A stretch of DNA of 64,000 nucleotides from Nyssa sinensis. Its lineage: Eukaryota; Streptophyta; Magnoliopsida; Cornales; Nyssaceae. The number at the start of each line of letters is the position of its first letter. Positions within the stretch are counted from its first letter, which is position 1. Made by a program: the position numbers and the translations under genes. The notes below the pieces were generated by a model, which searched no databases, had not been told where the DNA came from, and saw nothing but the letters and a program-made list of their open reading frames with translations. This document shows, in pieces, positions 25,146-35,674 of the stretch. The stretch spans positions 6,625,501-6,689,500 of the forward strand of contig CM018041.1 in assembly GCA_008638375.1 (NCBI GenBank). The letters run 5' to 3'.

Positions 25146-25557
25146 TGGACCTTTCGAAATCCTTGCGAAAATTAATGATAATGCTTATCAAGTGGATCTT
25201 CCCAATGAGTATAATGTTTCTGCTACTTTTAATGTTTCTGATCTTTCTCCCTTTGATGCAGGTGCTGATTCGAGGTCGAATCCTTTTGAGAAGAGGGAGA
25301 ATGATAGGCACCATGGTGGACCAAGTCTTAAGGATCCTTTACCAGGTGGACCGAGTCTTACAGATCTTTTACAAGTGCCAGATGGGCCAATCCCAAGGTC
25401 GAGAGCTAAGAAGATCAAGGAAGTAATGCAAGGATTGGTGCAATCCACTTGGGCCGAGTTATCGAGCAAGTCCCCAACATTCATGATGGGCTTTAAAGAA
25501 GAAGAACCAGTTTTAGTCCATGTGATACAAGCTACAGAGGGTGGTGGCATAGCCTAG
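25146..25557 (+). pseudogene. integrase C-terminal remnant, right half, ending in the 3' LTR
   Basis: It continues the frame from 21898: GPFEILAKINDNAYQVDLPN, then NVSATFNVSDLSPFD, the common end of gypsy polyproteins, followed by a Lys/Arg-rich tail (RAKKIKEVMQ). The stop at 25555-25557 lies about 255 bases inside the 3' LTR. The matching 5' LTR frame at 17784-17966 is kept open. Use of the LTR as C-terminal coding sequence is thus visible in both LTRs. Confidence 0.85.
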
Positions 25558-26037
25558 TGGTTTCATATGGACTTTTTATTTCGTTAAGTATAGGCGTGTG
25601 GGCCTATTTTATGTTTTTATGGTTGTAGGCATTTGGGCATATTTAGCTCATTTAGTGGATTTCTTTTAATTAGTTTTAGTCGGTAGTTTAGGTTATTTTG
25701 GGCCTGAAGATGTTCAGCCATGTCTTTTAATTAATATAGGCCTTATTCGGTCCTAGGGATTTATTCAGGGTTTTAAAAAGAACTTGTAGCCACAATTTGG
25801 AGGAAACGAGCGTGAAAGAAGCTTTATGCGTACAGAACTTTTCAGTTTTCTCTTCTTGTTCTTGAATGAACTACGAACTTATCAAAGGCATACCCTTTGT
25901 GGCGTTCTCATCAAATCTAGGTTCTTGAAACAAGTCTCAACGGGTCTAGATCGTTTTGATTTGATTCTTGCCTTTCTTAGATAAGTTTGCAATTTGATCG
26001 TGGATTCAAGAGATTTTTATCTTACGGGTTCACATCA
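25302..26037 (+). repeat. 3' LTR of the gypsy element
   Basis: A 736-bp repeat of 17711-18448, TGATAGGCACC to TTCACATCA. It is preceded by the polypurine tract GAGAAGAGGGAGAA. It differs from the 5' LTR mostly by transitions. Confidence 0.93.
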
Positions 26038-26709
26038 ATATATGTTTATATCCCATGATTAATGGGATAACCTACCAGATTTATGTAATAATATCTAAAT
26101 TGTTCAAATTAACCAAAACGGATAAGAATTTTAACCACGTATAAAACTTCTATCATAATTATCACTATCCCACAAATTTTATGAATGCCAAATAGACTCA
26201 GACCACATATATCAATGTCCGATAGCTTACAAAGTTAAACAGCTTACAACATTTTTTCTTCATTTTTTCTTCTACAAATACTATTTGGGTGAGTCCAATG
26301 GGTTCATGATTTTGAAAAATGGTAGTTGAAGAATGATGGTTAAAAAAAAAATTATTGTGTTAAAAAATAATATTTTAATATTAAAATAAAGTTATCAAAA
26401 TCTAAAATTTTTATACTATAATAATATCAAAATATAAATTTTACATAAATAAAATAATATTTAACAATGAGACAGAGCGGTCAGAATATAAAATTTATGC
26501 TGTAACAATCTTAAAGCTGACATTTAGGATAGAATTTTTAAAGTGGGTTTTCACTATAGTTGGATTCACCGACCGGAGGATTGAAGATATCAACTAGTTT
26601 AGTGAGAAAAACATGCAAAAGTGGTTAAATAAAATGATTGAGTTTGAACTTTGAACCTCCAGAGTCCAGACAAGTTTGAACACTATTTCCTTTTCTTATT
26701 GTCCTTATA

Positions 26710-26755
<46 letters not shown>

Positions 26756-26954
26756 GAAAAATAGTCAAATGAGTTCAGCCACACTTTTTTACTTTCTGTC
26801 GTTTTTAATTCAATGACACGAATATACGTGTGCTTCGCGTCACAAAATTTAATATTTAGGAGGTTAAGATCCACCCCAAAGAGAACAGGAGAGGAGAGGT
26901 TTGATTTTGACAACAATGGCGTCAACACGGCAATCTTTTACCAGTGCTCGACCG
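26038..26954. repeat. tandem duplication unit A (right part)
   Basis: It continues unit A after the gypsy insertion and aligns with 42440-43277 from TTTATATCCCATGATTAATG onward. It includes an AT microsatellite (26718-26752) and the promoter and first exon start of a GRF-type gene. It ends at GCTCGACCGA, where it meets the first bases of unit B; this is the tandem junction. Confidence 0.9.
26915..26953 (+). pseudogene. truncated first exon of a GRF-zinc-finger-like gene
   Basis: It starts MASTRQSFTSARP, identical to 43240 onward, and is then cut by the duplication junction, after which the frame stops within five codons. Upstream sequence (TTAGGAGGTTAAGATCCACC and a GA-rich leader) is shared with the longer copy. 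It is dead as a coding exon. Confidence 0.75.
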
Positions 26955-28411
26955 AATGTGACCCGATAAATGGGCAATTGGGAGGAAATTTTTTTACCCA
27001 ATTTTGTTTTTGATAATTTTCAGTAGTCTATCTGTCCAAATGAAAAATTAGGTCACATCTAAATGGAGAAGGTTTTTTCGATCGAACGTGTGTAGGTTAT
27101 TTGTATCGTCTTAATTTGAATTTGACAATTTTCTTAGACACTTTATATATATGAGTGTTGTTTTAAGATTACGAGAATTATGTAATTATGATTATTGTAA
27201 AAGTGAGAAGCCATTTTGTAAGTTATCTTTGAATGTAAGGAGACTTTTAAGTTTGTAAATATTTTCATTTTTGTAATTTTTTTTTTATAATAAATTAATC
27301 ATCGTTAATTATCTTAACAAACTACATCAATTTTGTATTTTTTGTCTGAATATATTTATTTGATTTTGTACTTTATCATTTTGTTTCTTATTTTTGTTGC
27401 ATAATATTCATGATTCAAACATGTAACAATCTTATTATTTTGTCAAAGTCCAGCCTCACAATCTGATGTCTACGATACAATATCTATTATAGTCCAAATT
27501 CCATCATGGTTGATTGACTTGATTAATCCTGACCATTGAAGGAAATGACTGTTGATATCAACATATAATCTTTTGTACTTTCTGCAAATGGTTGGTAGGG
27601 AAAATCCCTGGCCAACTGGACCCAAGAAAAGGTAGTTGCTAAATTTAGTTATGGACCTACTCTATTGTGATATTGTGAAAGGGAAATTTTATTATTGGAT
27701 GGTCTTTTAATTCTTTAGGCACCTTTTAATTTCACATCAAAAATACCCTCTACAAATGCACGTTTGGTTCCTGATGGGTCCGGTCAACGATAACCTCATT
27801 TTAATTTATTTTTTTTTAAATCGGTACATAACCTATTTATATACCTCTCAAACTCATCCTATTAAAGTCAAAATAAAATATTATTTAGAACAATAGTTAC
27901 TGTCTGTTTGAAAGAATTTCAACTTATAAAAAATTGATTTTAGGAAAAGTAATTTCATAAAAGTGATTTTTGAAAAATTAATTTAGTGTTTGGATTGATG
28001 TAATTTAAAAGCAATTTTATGTTAGAAGCAATAATTAGGTACTTAGTAGTAATTTTTAATTTCGTAATTTCTTTTTTGCCCTTTCTTTTTCTTTTATTAG
28101 ATTATTTGAGGATGATCACAAGTTATATTAAATTATTTTAAAATATGCATATAGATATATTAAAATATAAAATAATAATTTATACTATATAAGATTATAT
28201 ATTATATTATATAATATATGATGGAATATATTCTTTAGCTTGAGAAGGATTTGACCACCCACGAGTTGATAGTAAAAAGATAGTTGGGTGGCAGTGATTA
28301 TTAAAAAAGGGTGAGGGTATAATTGAAAAAAGTGAAAAAAAATGGAAAAAAAATTGGACCGCTGAATTGGAAGCTGGAATGTGCATTGCTTGACATCCTT
28401 CTAAGACCAAG

Positions 28412-29848
28412 TGTCACAGGGTCAAAATCTGACACCAAATTTTTTCACCTGTGCAGCGTCAAGATCGCTGTTTTGACCAACCAACCACACAACACCCAAA
28501 GAAATGTTGAATCCCTATAATAGGATTCCAACACCGTAAGGTTTGCACAATTCAATTACAAACAAGAAATGAGACACACACACAGAACACAGCCATTACA
28601 GAAAACACTTTCCCGACCTTTTATTCATTATACTCTCATATGAATACAAAGGACACTCAGCCAAGGGTTACAAAACCAGACTCTCTCCCTCACAGATTTG
28701 TCTTCCTCACCTTTGTGTTTATACAACCCTGCATATACACTTCTATGCTTACATATCTCGCAACCCTAGCATGTTCATGTATTATATAGGTAGCCATGCA
28801 TAACTGCTTGGCAATTGACACCCCCAACTGCCAAAAGGCTTGCTGGGACTAACCAATGATTGCCACACACTTTGCAATACATACACACGCACATATATAT
28901 TGACAGAATACTACAATTACCCATGTGTGTGTGTGACACGCACATGGCCTACAGTTACACCCTAACTACTATGGTTTGTCATAGACCGCCACCTGTGCCT
29001 TGCAGTTGCGCCCTCAATTGTTAGGGCTATCTGAAGCCTTGGATTTGCGCCACCTATAAGCAGCAGTTCATCTCGTTGCCGCACACAATGTGAGCCCTTG
29101 GATCAATGCGCCAACACAACAATCAGTTTCCCTTATCTGCCCTTAGCCGGCCTTGACTTGTGTCAGACCAATAACTACTGCCACCTATGCTTCAGCACTA
29201 ATGCCACTCCGAGCCCTCACTTACGGACATGGCTATGTGTAGTCAGCTTTGAATCAACGCACCACTTGATCCAACCCATGCTTCCGTGTCAGCCCTCATT
29301 GCCAAACCATGCCCCCACATGTCTTGGTCTTTCTTAGCCGCATGGGTCACTCGCCCATAGGCGCCTCAAGGAGGTGCTCCCCCTATATATGTCTTATGAA
29401 GATTTGTCCACCTGACAGGAGTGGATACAACTGCTTGCAGAACCAAGTCTTCCTCCTGTGCGCATTTGCCTTGCCAAAGGCCATCCATGCGCCAAATTGT
29501 TCACAGAAGCATTGCCTTGACCCTTGCTGTCAAAGGCATATGCACATCAGCTGCACCAACTCTGAATTGTCTAAATATCCTTCCAATACTTAGAACATCT
29601 TCAACATATCCACAAGGATGCCCATGACATGCCACCCTTATCTTAGCCTTGGCATTAGTTAAGGCTCACTAATTTAGCCAACTTCAGAATGTCATTCCAA
29701 CCTTGAATGTCATTCCGCTCCTGAATCTCATTCCAACTCTTGAATGTTATTCCAGTGGCATAGCATGCCTCCCTCCATGTCAAGCCATCAAGGCATGGCA
29801 TGCCTCCCCATGCCCATGCCGCTGTGTCAAGTAGAAAAGGGTTTAACA
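28412..29848. mobile_element. solo LTR, 1.44 kb, first copy
   Basis: It runs TGTCACAGGGTC to GGGTTTAACA, flanked by CCAAG (28407-28411 and 29849-29853). Unit A has the single CCAAG at 14585-14589. It has no internal coding region and no primer site. Near its right end ATTCC-type words repeat (GAATGTCATTCC twice and variants, 29684-29755). The open frames at 29098-29627 are Cys/His-rich but differ between copies and are not genes. Orientation is uncertain. Confidence 0.9.
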
Positions 29849-30339
29849 CCAAGCTTCTACAGCCAGACAACTCTCTACCACATGTTAGCGTTAAGTTGAT
29901 GCGAAAACGAATCTCAAACGGTTTTTAATTTCAAATTAGATAGAAAGAATTTTTTTTATTTATATTTATATGTGTTTTAATTAAAATATATTATTTATAT
30001 AATACATAGATATTTTTTATTTAATTTAATTTTTATTTTTTTAATAAAAATTAAATAGTTACATGTTATTTATGAGATTACGTATATTAATTGATTAAAA
30101 TTGTAAATCTCACCTGAACATAGAGAGGGAGTCGTGTTATTAGATTTGGAGTAAAGAATTATCTTATATTTTTAGTTGAAGTGCACCGTAAAAAATGAGA
30201 ATTATGGTAATTCATTGAATTAATTGACCTTTGAGGTAAAATTAGAGAAGATTCAAAATTTAGTTGAATCTAACACGTCCCAAATCCCAATCAATCACAC
30301 AACATCATATATTATAACCAGTCATGAAAGTTGATAAAA

Positions 30340-30784
30340 GAATAACTCTAAGGGGGAGTGGCATCAGGGGTGGCAAACCCATAACTGCCTGTAACTGCCA
30401 AAATGCCACCCCAAATTCAAAATTTTGGACTCCAACGGGGGTGGCATCAATGGTTGAAAAATGGCAGCAATGGTCTTGGGGTGGCAATTTTTTAAACTCT
30501 GTAGAGAGAAAGGGAGAGGTTGCAAAGAACAGTTCTGGCTTTTCAGATTCTACTGTTACACTCTAACGGCTCTATTGAATCAAAACTATCTATAAATACA
30601 AAGATTTTGAAAGATAAAACTTACCAAAGGGCGGAAATCGTCTGAAAATCGCTGAAAAATTCGCCGTGAAAATCGCTTGTCATTTCACTGTAAGTTTCCT
30701 CTTGATTTTTCTTCAAACCTTGTGGTTGGTGATGGTAGACTTGGAGCGGGAAGCACAGGCAAAGGAAAAAGGGAAGGAGGCGCA
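30340..30784. mobile_element. PIF/Harbinger-type element, truncated copy
   Basis: It matches the first 450 bases of the element at 33142: terminal GAATAACTCTAAGGGGGAG, a CTATAAATAC TATA-like site and a short AAATCG-rich leader. It stops at GGAAGGAGGCGCA, where the secondary duplication junction begins. Confidence 0.8.
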
Positions 30785-30823
30785 ATCATTCGATAAAATG
30801 AAATGCTGAATCCCTATATTAAA
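30785..30823. other. junction filler of the secondary tandem duplication
   Basis: About 38 bases join the truncated element to the repeated block. Part of the filler (AAATGCTGAATCCCTATA) matches the inside of the solo LTR at 28502-28520 with one mismatch, as expected for template switching during repair. Confidence 0.55.
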
Positions 30824-33598
30824 TTAGGTATTTAGTAGTAATTTTTAATTTCGTAATTTCTTTTTTACCCTTTTTTTTTTCTTTTATTAGATTTTTTGAG
30901 GATGATCACAAGTTATATTAAATTATTTTAAAATATGTATATAGATATATTAAAATATAAAATAATAATTTATACTATATAAGATTATATATTATATTAT
31001 ATAATATATGATGGAATGTATTCTTTAGCTTGAGAAGGATTTGACCACCCACGAGTTGATAGTAAAAAGATAATTGGGTGGCAGTGATTATTAAAAAAGG
31101 GTGAGGATATAACTGAAAAAAGTGAAAAAAATGGAAAAAAAAATTGGACCACTGAATTGGAAGCTGGAATGTGCATTCTTGATGTCGTTCAAAGACCAAG
31201 TGTCACAGGGTCAAAATCTAACACCAAATTTTTTTGTCTGTACGGTGTCAAGACCGCTGCCTTGACCAGCCAACCACACAATACCCAAAGAAACGCTAAA
31301 TCCCTAGAATAGGATTTCAACACCGTAAGGTTTGCACAATTCAATTACAAACAAGAAATGAGACACACACACACAACACAGTCATTACAGAAAATACTTT
31401 CCCAACCTTTTATTCATTATACTCTCATATGAATACAAAGGACACTCAGCCAAGGGTTACAAAACCAGACTCTCTCTCTCTCTCACAGATTCATCTTCCT
31501 CACCCTTGTGTTTATACAACCCTACATATACACTTCTATGCTTACATATCTCGCAAACCTAGCATGTGCATGTATTATATAGGCAGCCATGCACAACTAC
31601 TTGGCAGTTGACACCCCCAACTATCAAAGGGCTTGCTGGCACTAACCAGTGATTGCCACACACTCTGCAATACATACACACGCACATATATAGACAGAAT
31701 ACTGCAACTACCCATGTGTGTGTGTGTGACACGCACATGGCTTGCAGTTACACCCCAACTGTTAGGGTTTGTCACAAACTGCCACCTGTGCCTTGCAGTT
31801 GCGCCCCCAATTGTTAGGGCTATCTAAAGCCTTGGATTTGCGCCACCTATGAGCAGCAGTTCATTTCGTTGCCGCACACAATGTGAGCCCTTGGATCAAT
31901 GCGCCAACACAGCAGGCAATTTCCTTTATCTGCCCTTAGCCCGCCTTGACTTGTGTCAGACCAACAACTACCGCCAACTGCTGCCACCTATGCTTCAGCG
32001 CTAATGCCACTCTGAGTCCTCACTCACGGACATGGCTATGTGTAATCAGCCTTGAATCAGCGTACCACTTGATCCAACCCATGCTTCCGTGTCAGCTTTC
32101 ATTGCCAAACCATGCCCCCACATGTCTTGGTCTTCCTTAGCTGCATGGGTCACTCGCCCGTGGGAGCCTCAAGGAGGTGCTCCCCCCTATATATGTCTTA
32201 TGAAGATTTGTCCACCTGACAGGAATGGATACAACTGCTTGTAGAACCAAGTCTTCCCCCTATGCGCATTTGCCTTGCCAAAGGTCATCCATGCGCCAAA
32301 CTGTTCACAGAGGCATTGCCTTGACCTTTGCTGTCAAAGGCATATGCACATCAGCTGCACAAATTCTGAATTGTTTAAGTATCCTTCCAATACTTAGAAC
32401 ATCTTCAACATATCCACAAAGATGCCCATGACAGGCTACCCTTATCTTGGCCTTGGCATTGGTTGAGGCTCACTAATTTAGCCAACTTCGGAATGTCATT
32501 CCAACCTTGAATGTCATTCCGCTCTTGAATCCCATTCCAACTCTTGAATGTTATTCTAGTGGCATAGCATGCCTCCCTCCATGTCAAGGCATGGCATGCC
32601 TCCCCATGCCCATGCCGCCGTGTCAAGTAGAAAAGGGTTTAACACCAGGCTTCTATAGCCAGACAACTCTTTAGCACATGTTAGCGTTAAGCTGATGCGG
32701 AAACGAATCTCAAACGGTTTTTAATTTCAAATTAGATAGAAAGATTTTTTTTTATTTATATTTATATGTGTTTTAATTAAAATATATTATTTATATAATT
32801 CGTAGATATTTTTTTTTTATTTTATCTTTATTTTTTTTAATAAAAATTAAATAGTTACATGTTATTTATGAGATTACGTATATTAATTGATTAAAATTGT
32901 AAATCTCGCCTGAACAGAGAGAGAGAGAGAGAGTTGTGTTATTAGATTTGGAGTAAAGAATTATCTTATATATTTATTTGAAGTGCACCGTAAAAAATGA
33001 GAATTATGGTAATTCATTGAATTAATTGACCTTTGAGGTAAAATTAGAGAAGATTCAAAATTTAGTTGAATCTAACATGTCCCAAATCCCAATCAGTCAC
33101 ACAACATCACATATTATAACAAGTCATGAAAGTTGATAAAAGAGTAACTCCAAGGGAGAGTGGCATCAGGGATGGCAAACCCATAACTGCCTGTACCTAT
33201 CAAAATGTCATCCCAAATTCAAAATTTTGGACTCCAACGAGGGTGGCATCAAGGGTTGGAAAATGGCAGCAATGGTCTTGGGGTGGCAATTTTTCCAACT
33301 CTGGAGAGAGAAAGGGAAAGGTTGTAAAGAGCAGTTCTGGCTTTTCAGATTCTACTGTTCCACTCCAACGGCTTTATTGAATCAAAACTATCTATAAATA
33401 TAGAGATTTTTACAGAAATTTTGAAAGAGAAAACTTACCAAAGGCCGGAAATCGTCTAAAAATCATTGGGAAATTCGCCGTGAAAATCGCTTGCCGTTTC
33501 ACTGTAAGTTTCCTCTTGATTTTTCTTCAAACCTTGTGGTTGGTGATGGTAGATCTGGAGAACGAGGCACAGACAAAGGGAAAGGGGAAGGAGGCACA
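30824..33598. repeat. secondary tandem duplication of 28033-30784
   Basis: From ATTAGGTATTTAG (compare 28033) the sequence repeats the preceding 2.75 kb: unit flank, solo LTR with its target duplication, second flank and the start of the Harbinger-type element. It then continues into the rest of that element. Over the first 225 LTR bases the two copies differ at about 21 sites, mostly transitions. Confidence 0.9.
31201..32644. mobile_element. solo LTR, second copy made by the tandem duplication
   Basis: It runs TGTCACAGGGTC to GGGTTTAACA, flanked by CCAAG (31196-31200) and CCAGG (32645-32649, one mutation). The same insertion as at 28412, copied with its flanks, so it is not an independent transposition. 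Confidence 0.9.
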
Positions 33599-34895
33599 GA
33601 GGAGAAGGGGAAGGAAGAGGAGGTGCAGGCACAGCGGGGAAGAGGAAGCAAAGGCGCGGGGGGTGGGGAAAGAAATCCAAAGAGTTCTGTGCCTCCTTTG
33701 CAATCCAGAATTGAAAGCATGCCTCCTTTGCCTATATATATATATATAAATAAATAAAATTGATTTTAATTTAAATTGAATGTTTTAATTTTAGTTTATT
33801 TATTTATTTATATATTTTTGTTAATTTAGGGTGAATTTATTTATTTAGTTAATTTTTATAATTGAAGAAGTTTGAAATATTTTAGTTAATTGTTATTTAG
33901 AATTTAAATTGGTTTTTTAATTAAATTAATTTTTTTAATTTAAATTGAATGTTTTAATTTTAGTTTATTTATTTATTTATTTTTGTTAATTTAGGGTGAA
34001 TTTACTTATTTAGCTAATTTTTATAATTGAAGAATTTTTTTCTATTTTAGTTAATTGTTATTTAGAATTTAAATTGGTTTTTTAATTAAATTAATTTTTG
34101 TAATTTAAATTGAATGTTTTAATTTTAGTTTATTTATTTATTTATTTATTTTTGTTAATTTAGGGTGAATTTATTTATTTAGCTAATTTTTATAATTGAA
34201 GAATTTTTTTCTATTTTAGTTAATTGTTATTTAGAATTTAAATTGATTTTATAATTAAATTAATTTTGTAATTTAAATTGAATGTTTTAATTTTAATTTT
34301 TATTTATTTATTTATTTTTGTTAATTTAGGGTGAATTTATTTATTTAGCTAATTTTTATAATTAAAGAATTTTTTCTATTTTAGTTAATTGTTATTTAGA
34401 ATTTAAATTGATTTTATAATTAAATTAATTTTGTAATTTAAATTGAATGTTTTAATTTTAATTTATTTATTTTTGCTAATTTAGGGTGAATTTATTTGTT
34501 TAGCTAATTTTTGTAATTTATATGTTGTTTTAATTAAGGGTGATTTTATTTATTTTTTAATTGATTATTTTATGCTCATTCTTTAAATTGATTATAAATT
34601 TTTTTTTTGTAGATGGATTCGTAATTTGACGTTTCTTTCACTGATTTGCTTATGAACGATACCGATTCATATGATGATGCTATGTATCCGTTAAATTAAG
34701 ATCGTTATGAAAATTATACCCGTTCAAATATAACCGTTAAATTTAATTATATTTTTAATAAAAAATATTAAAATGACACTCCATTTTAGCACCTGTCATT
34801 ACAGCAGATTTATAATTTAAGAGTGTCAAAATACTATTCAAAATTATAAATAAGTGATTTAGCACCCAAAATACAAACTCCCTTTAGAGTTGCTC
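33142..34895. mobile_element. PIF/Harbinger-type non-autonomous element, 1.75 kb
   Basis: Terminal inverted repeats GAGTAACTCCAAGGGAG and (inverse of the right end) GAGCAACTCTAAAGGGAG. The 3-bp target is TAA on the right (34896-34898) and AAA on the left, from TAA in the empty site at 15074-15076. TAA targets and this terminus suit PIF/Harbinger. Inside are a CTATAAATA site (33392), a purine-rich stretch with frames of 73-89 aa (33480-33757), an internal tandem repeat, and near the right end a short frame beginning MDS then a stop (34615). No transposase is present. Confidence 0.85.
33769..34525. repeat. internal tandem repeat, about 165 bp, nearly five copies
   Basis: Units begin with TTTAAATTGAATGTTTTAAT at about 33770, 33941, 34103, 34276 and 34439. 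They share TTAATTTAGGGTGAATTTA and GTTAATTGTTATTTAGAATT. Base content is almost only A and T. Copies differ in the number of TTTA repeats. Confidence 0.85.
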
Positions 34896-35142
34896 TAATG
34901 CATGAATGAGTTCAATTCTTCTCTGTTGATACCAGGTACAATTCAAACTATCTCTATCACGTTATAGCAAGTATTTAGATGTGATTTCTTTATTGCATGA
35001 TTTCAAACTCTTGATTTTAATGCTACAATAAAACAATTATACTGTGTATCTAAAAATAAAAATTAACTGTAAAAAGAAAAAATTAAAAAATATAAAATAG
35101 GATGGTAATCAATTGATATAAGAAGTGGATCACTCTGCTTTT

Positions 35143-35508
35143 CTAATTGTTGATGTTGTTGGTTCCTTTGCTGGGTCCAGATGGCGGCTCCTGTCCCTTT
35201 GGAAGCATGTTCAGAACCAGACGTCCGTACTTCTCGGAAAGCCTCTCCGGTGCCGGAATATCCATATGGAAATTCTTATTGGAATCCATTTCACACGGAA
35301 GAACATGTTGAGACGAATCTTTCTCCGGTGCGCCAGCCGATGAAGCGCTGACGCTGTCGCCGGGAAGGGCGAGGTTTAGCGCCAGTTCGGTGGCGGCGAG
35401 ATTGTTTGAAGAAAAGCTATTCAAGATTCTAGCTGATGAAAGCTGGGATATGATCAGGAAAAAGAATATGGTTGCTGTGACGTGACAGATATTAATTGGT
35501 TTGGCCAT
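35143..35508 (-). CDS. secreted peptide precursor, IDA/PIP-like (copy B)
   Basis: The duplicate of the gene at 15319-15684, also 121 aa without gaps, with the same signal peptide and single exon. It differs at eight residues: S7I, D50G, A69V, L85P, G92E, P106Q, Q107E and G116T. At the DNA level I count 13 differences, 11 of them in changed codons and 2 silent. The presumed mature part becomes LPKGQEPPSGPSKGTNN, so three changes fall in or next to the PPSGPSK core, which itself is intact. An intact frame, TATA box and palindrome suggest that it may still work. A role as a receptor-read signal in abscission, growth or immunity is inferred from the family only. Confidence 0.75.
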   Translation of the reverse strand: MAKPINICHVTATIFFFLIISQLSSARILNSFSSNNLAATELALNLALPGDSVSASSAGAPEKDSSQHVLPCEMDSNKNFHMDIPAPERLSEKYGRLVLNMLPKGQEPPSGPSKGTNNINN

Positions 35509-35633
35509 TGGAGAGATGAATTGAAGCTCTGGTGGTTTTACAAAGAATAATATGGTAAAGGAAGACAGATTTCAGAGAGAGAGAGAGAGAATTGTGTAGG
35601 CTTGATTGCATAGAATAAGGGAGGCTACGCGTG

Positions 35634-35674
35634 TTATATATATACACATAATAGATGGGGTGAGTCATGACTCA
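35634..35674 (-). promoter_or_regulatory. TATA region and TGAGTCA palindrome upstream of peptide gene B
   Basis: A TATATATA run lies at 35635-35643. The palindrome TGAGTCATGACTCA is exact at 35661-35674. The TATA area has changed relative to copy A (GTGTTATATATATACAC against GGTTTTATATATAAACAC), whereas the palindrome has not. Confidence 0.45.

Larger units (their letters stand above)
17711..26037 (+). mobile_element. Ty3/gypsy LTR retrotransposon, defective, with nested solo LTR
   Basis: A complete insertion flanked by ATATA (17706-17710 and 26038-26042); unit B has the empty site at 42440-42444. It has two LTRs, a tRNA-iMet primer site, a gag-protease region, a polypurine tract (25287-25301) and the end of an integrase reading frame. 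Reverse transcriptase, RNase H and most of integrase are missing, so it could have moved only with help from a relative. About 24 mismatches in the first 300 aligned LTR bases (counted by eye) indicate an old insertion. The pol frame runs about 255 bases into the 3' LTR. A chromovirus-type lineage is likely but not proven. Confidence 0.93.

Noticed and set aside
26718..26752. AT repeat as a possible replication origin or promoter
   Set aside because: A plain TA microsatellite that varies in length between units; many similar ones occur in the window.
29098..29627. Cys-rich frames of 68-94 aa that resemble small secreted proteins
   Set aside because: They are inside the 1.44-kb solo LTR and are not kept in the second copy at 31946-32431.
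31201..32644. The two 1.44-kb LTRs as the two ends of one retrotransposon
   Set aside because: Each has its own CCAAG-type target duplication and identical outer flanks. The DNA between them is duplicated locus DNA with no primer site or genes, so they are a duplicated solo LTR.
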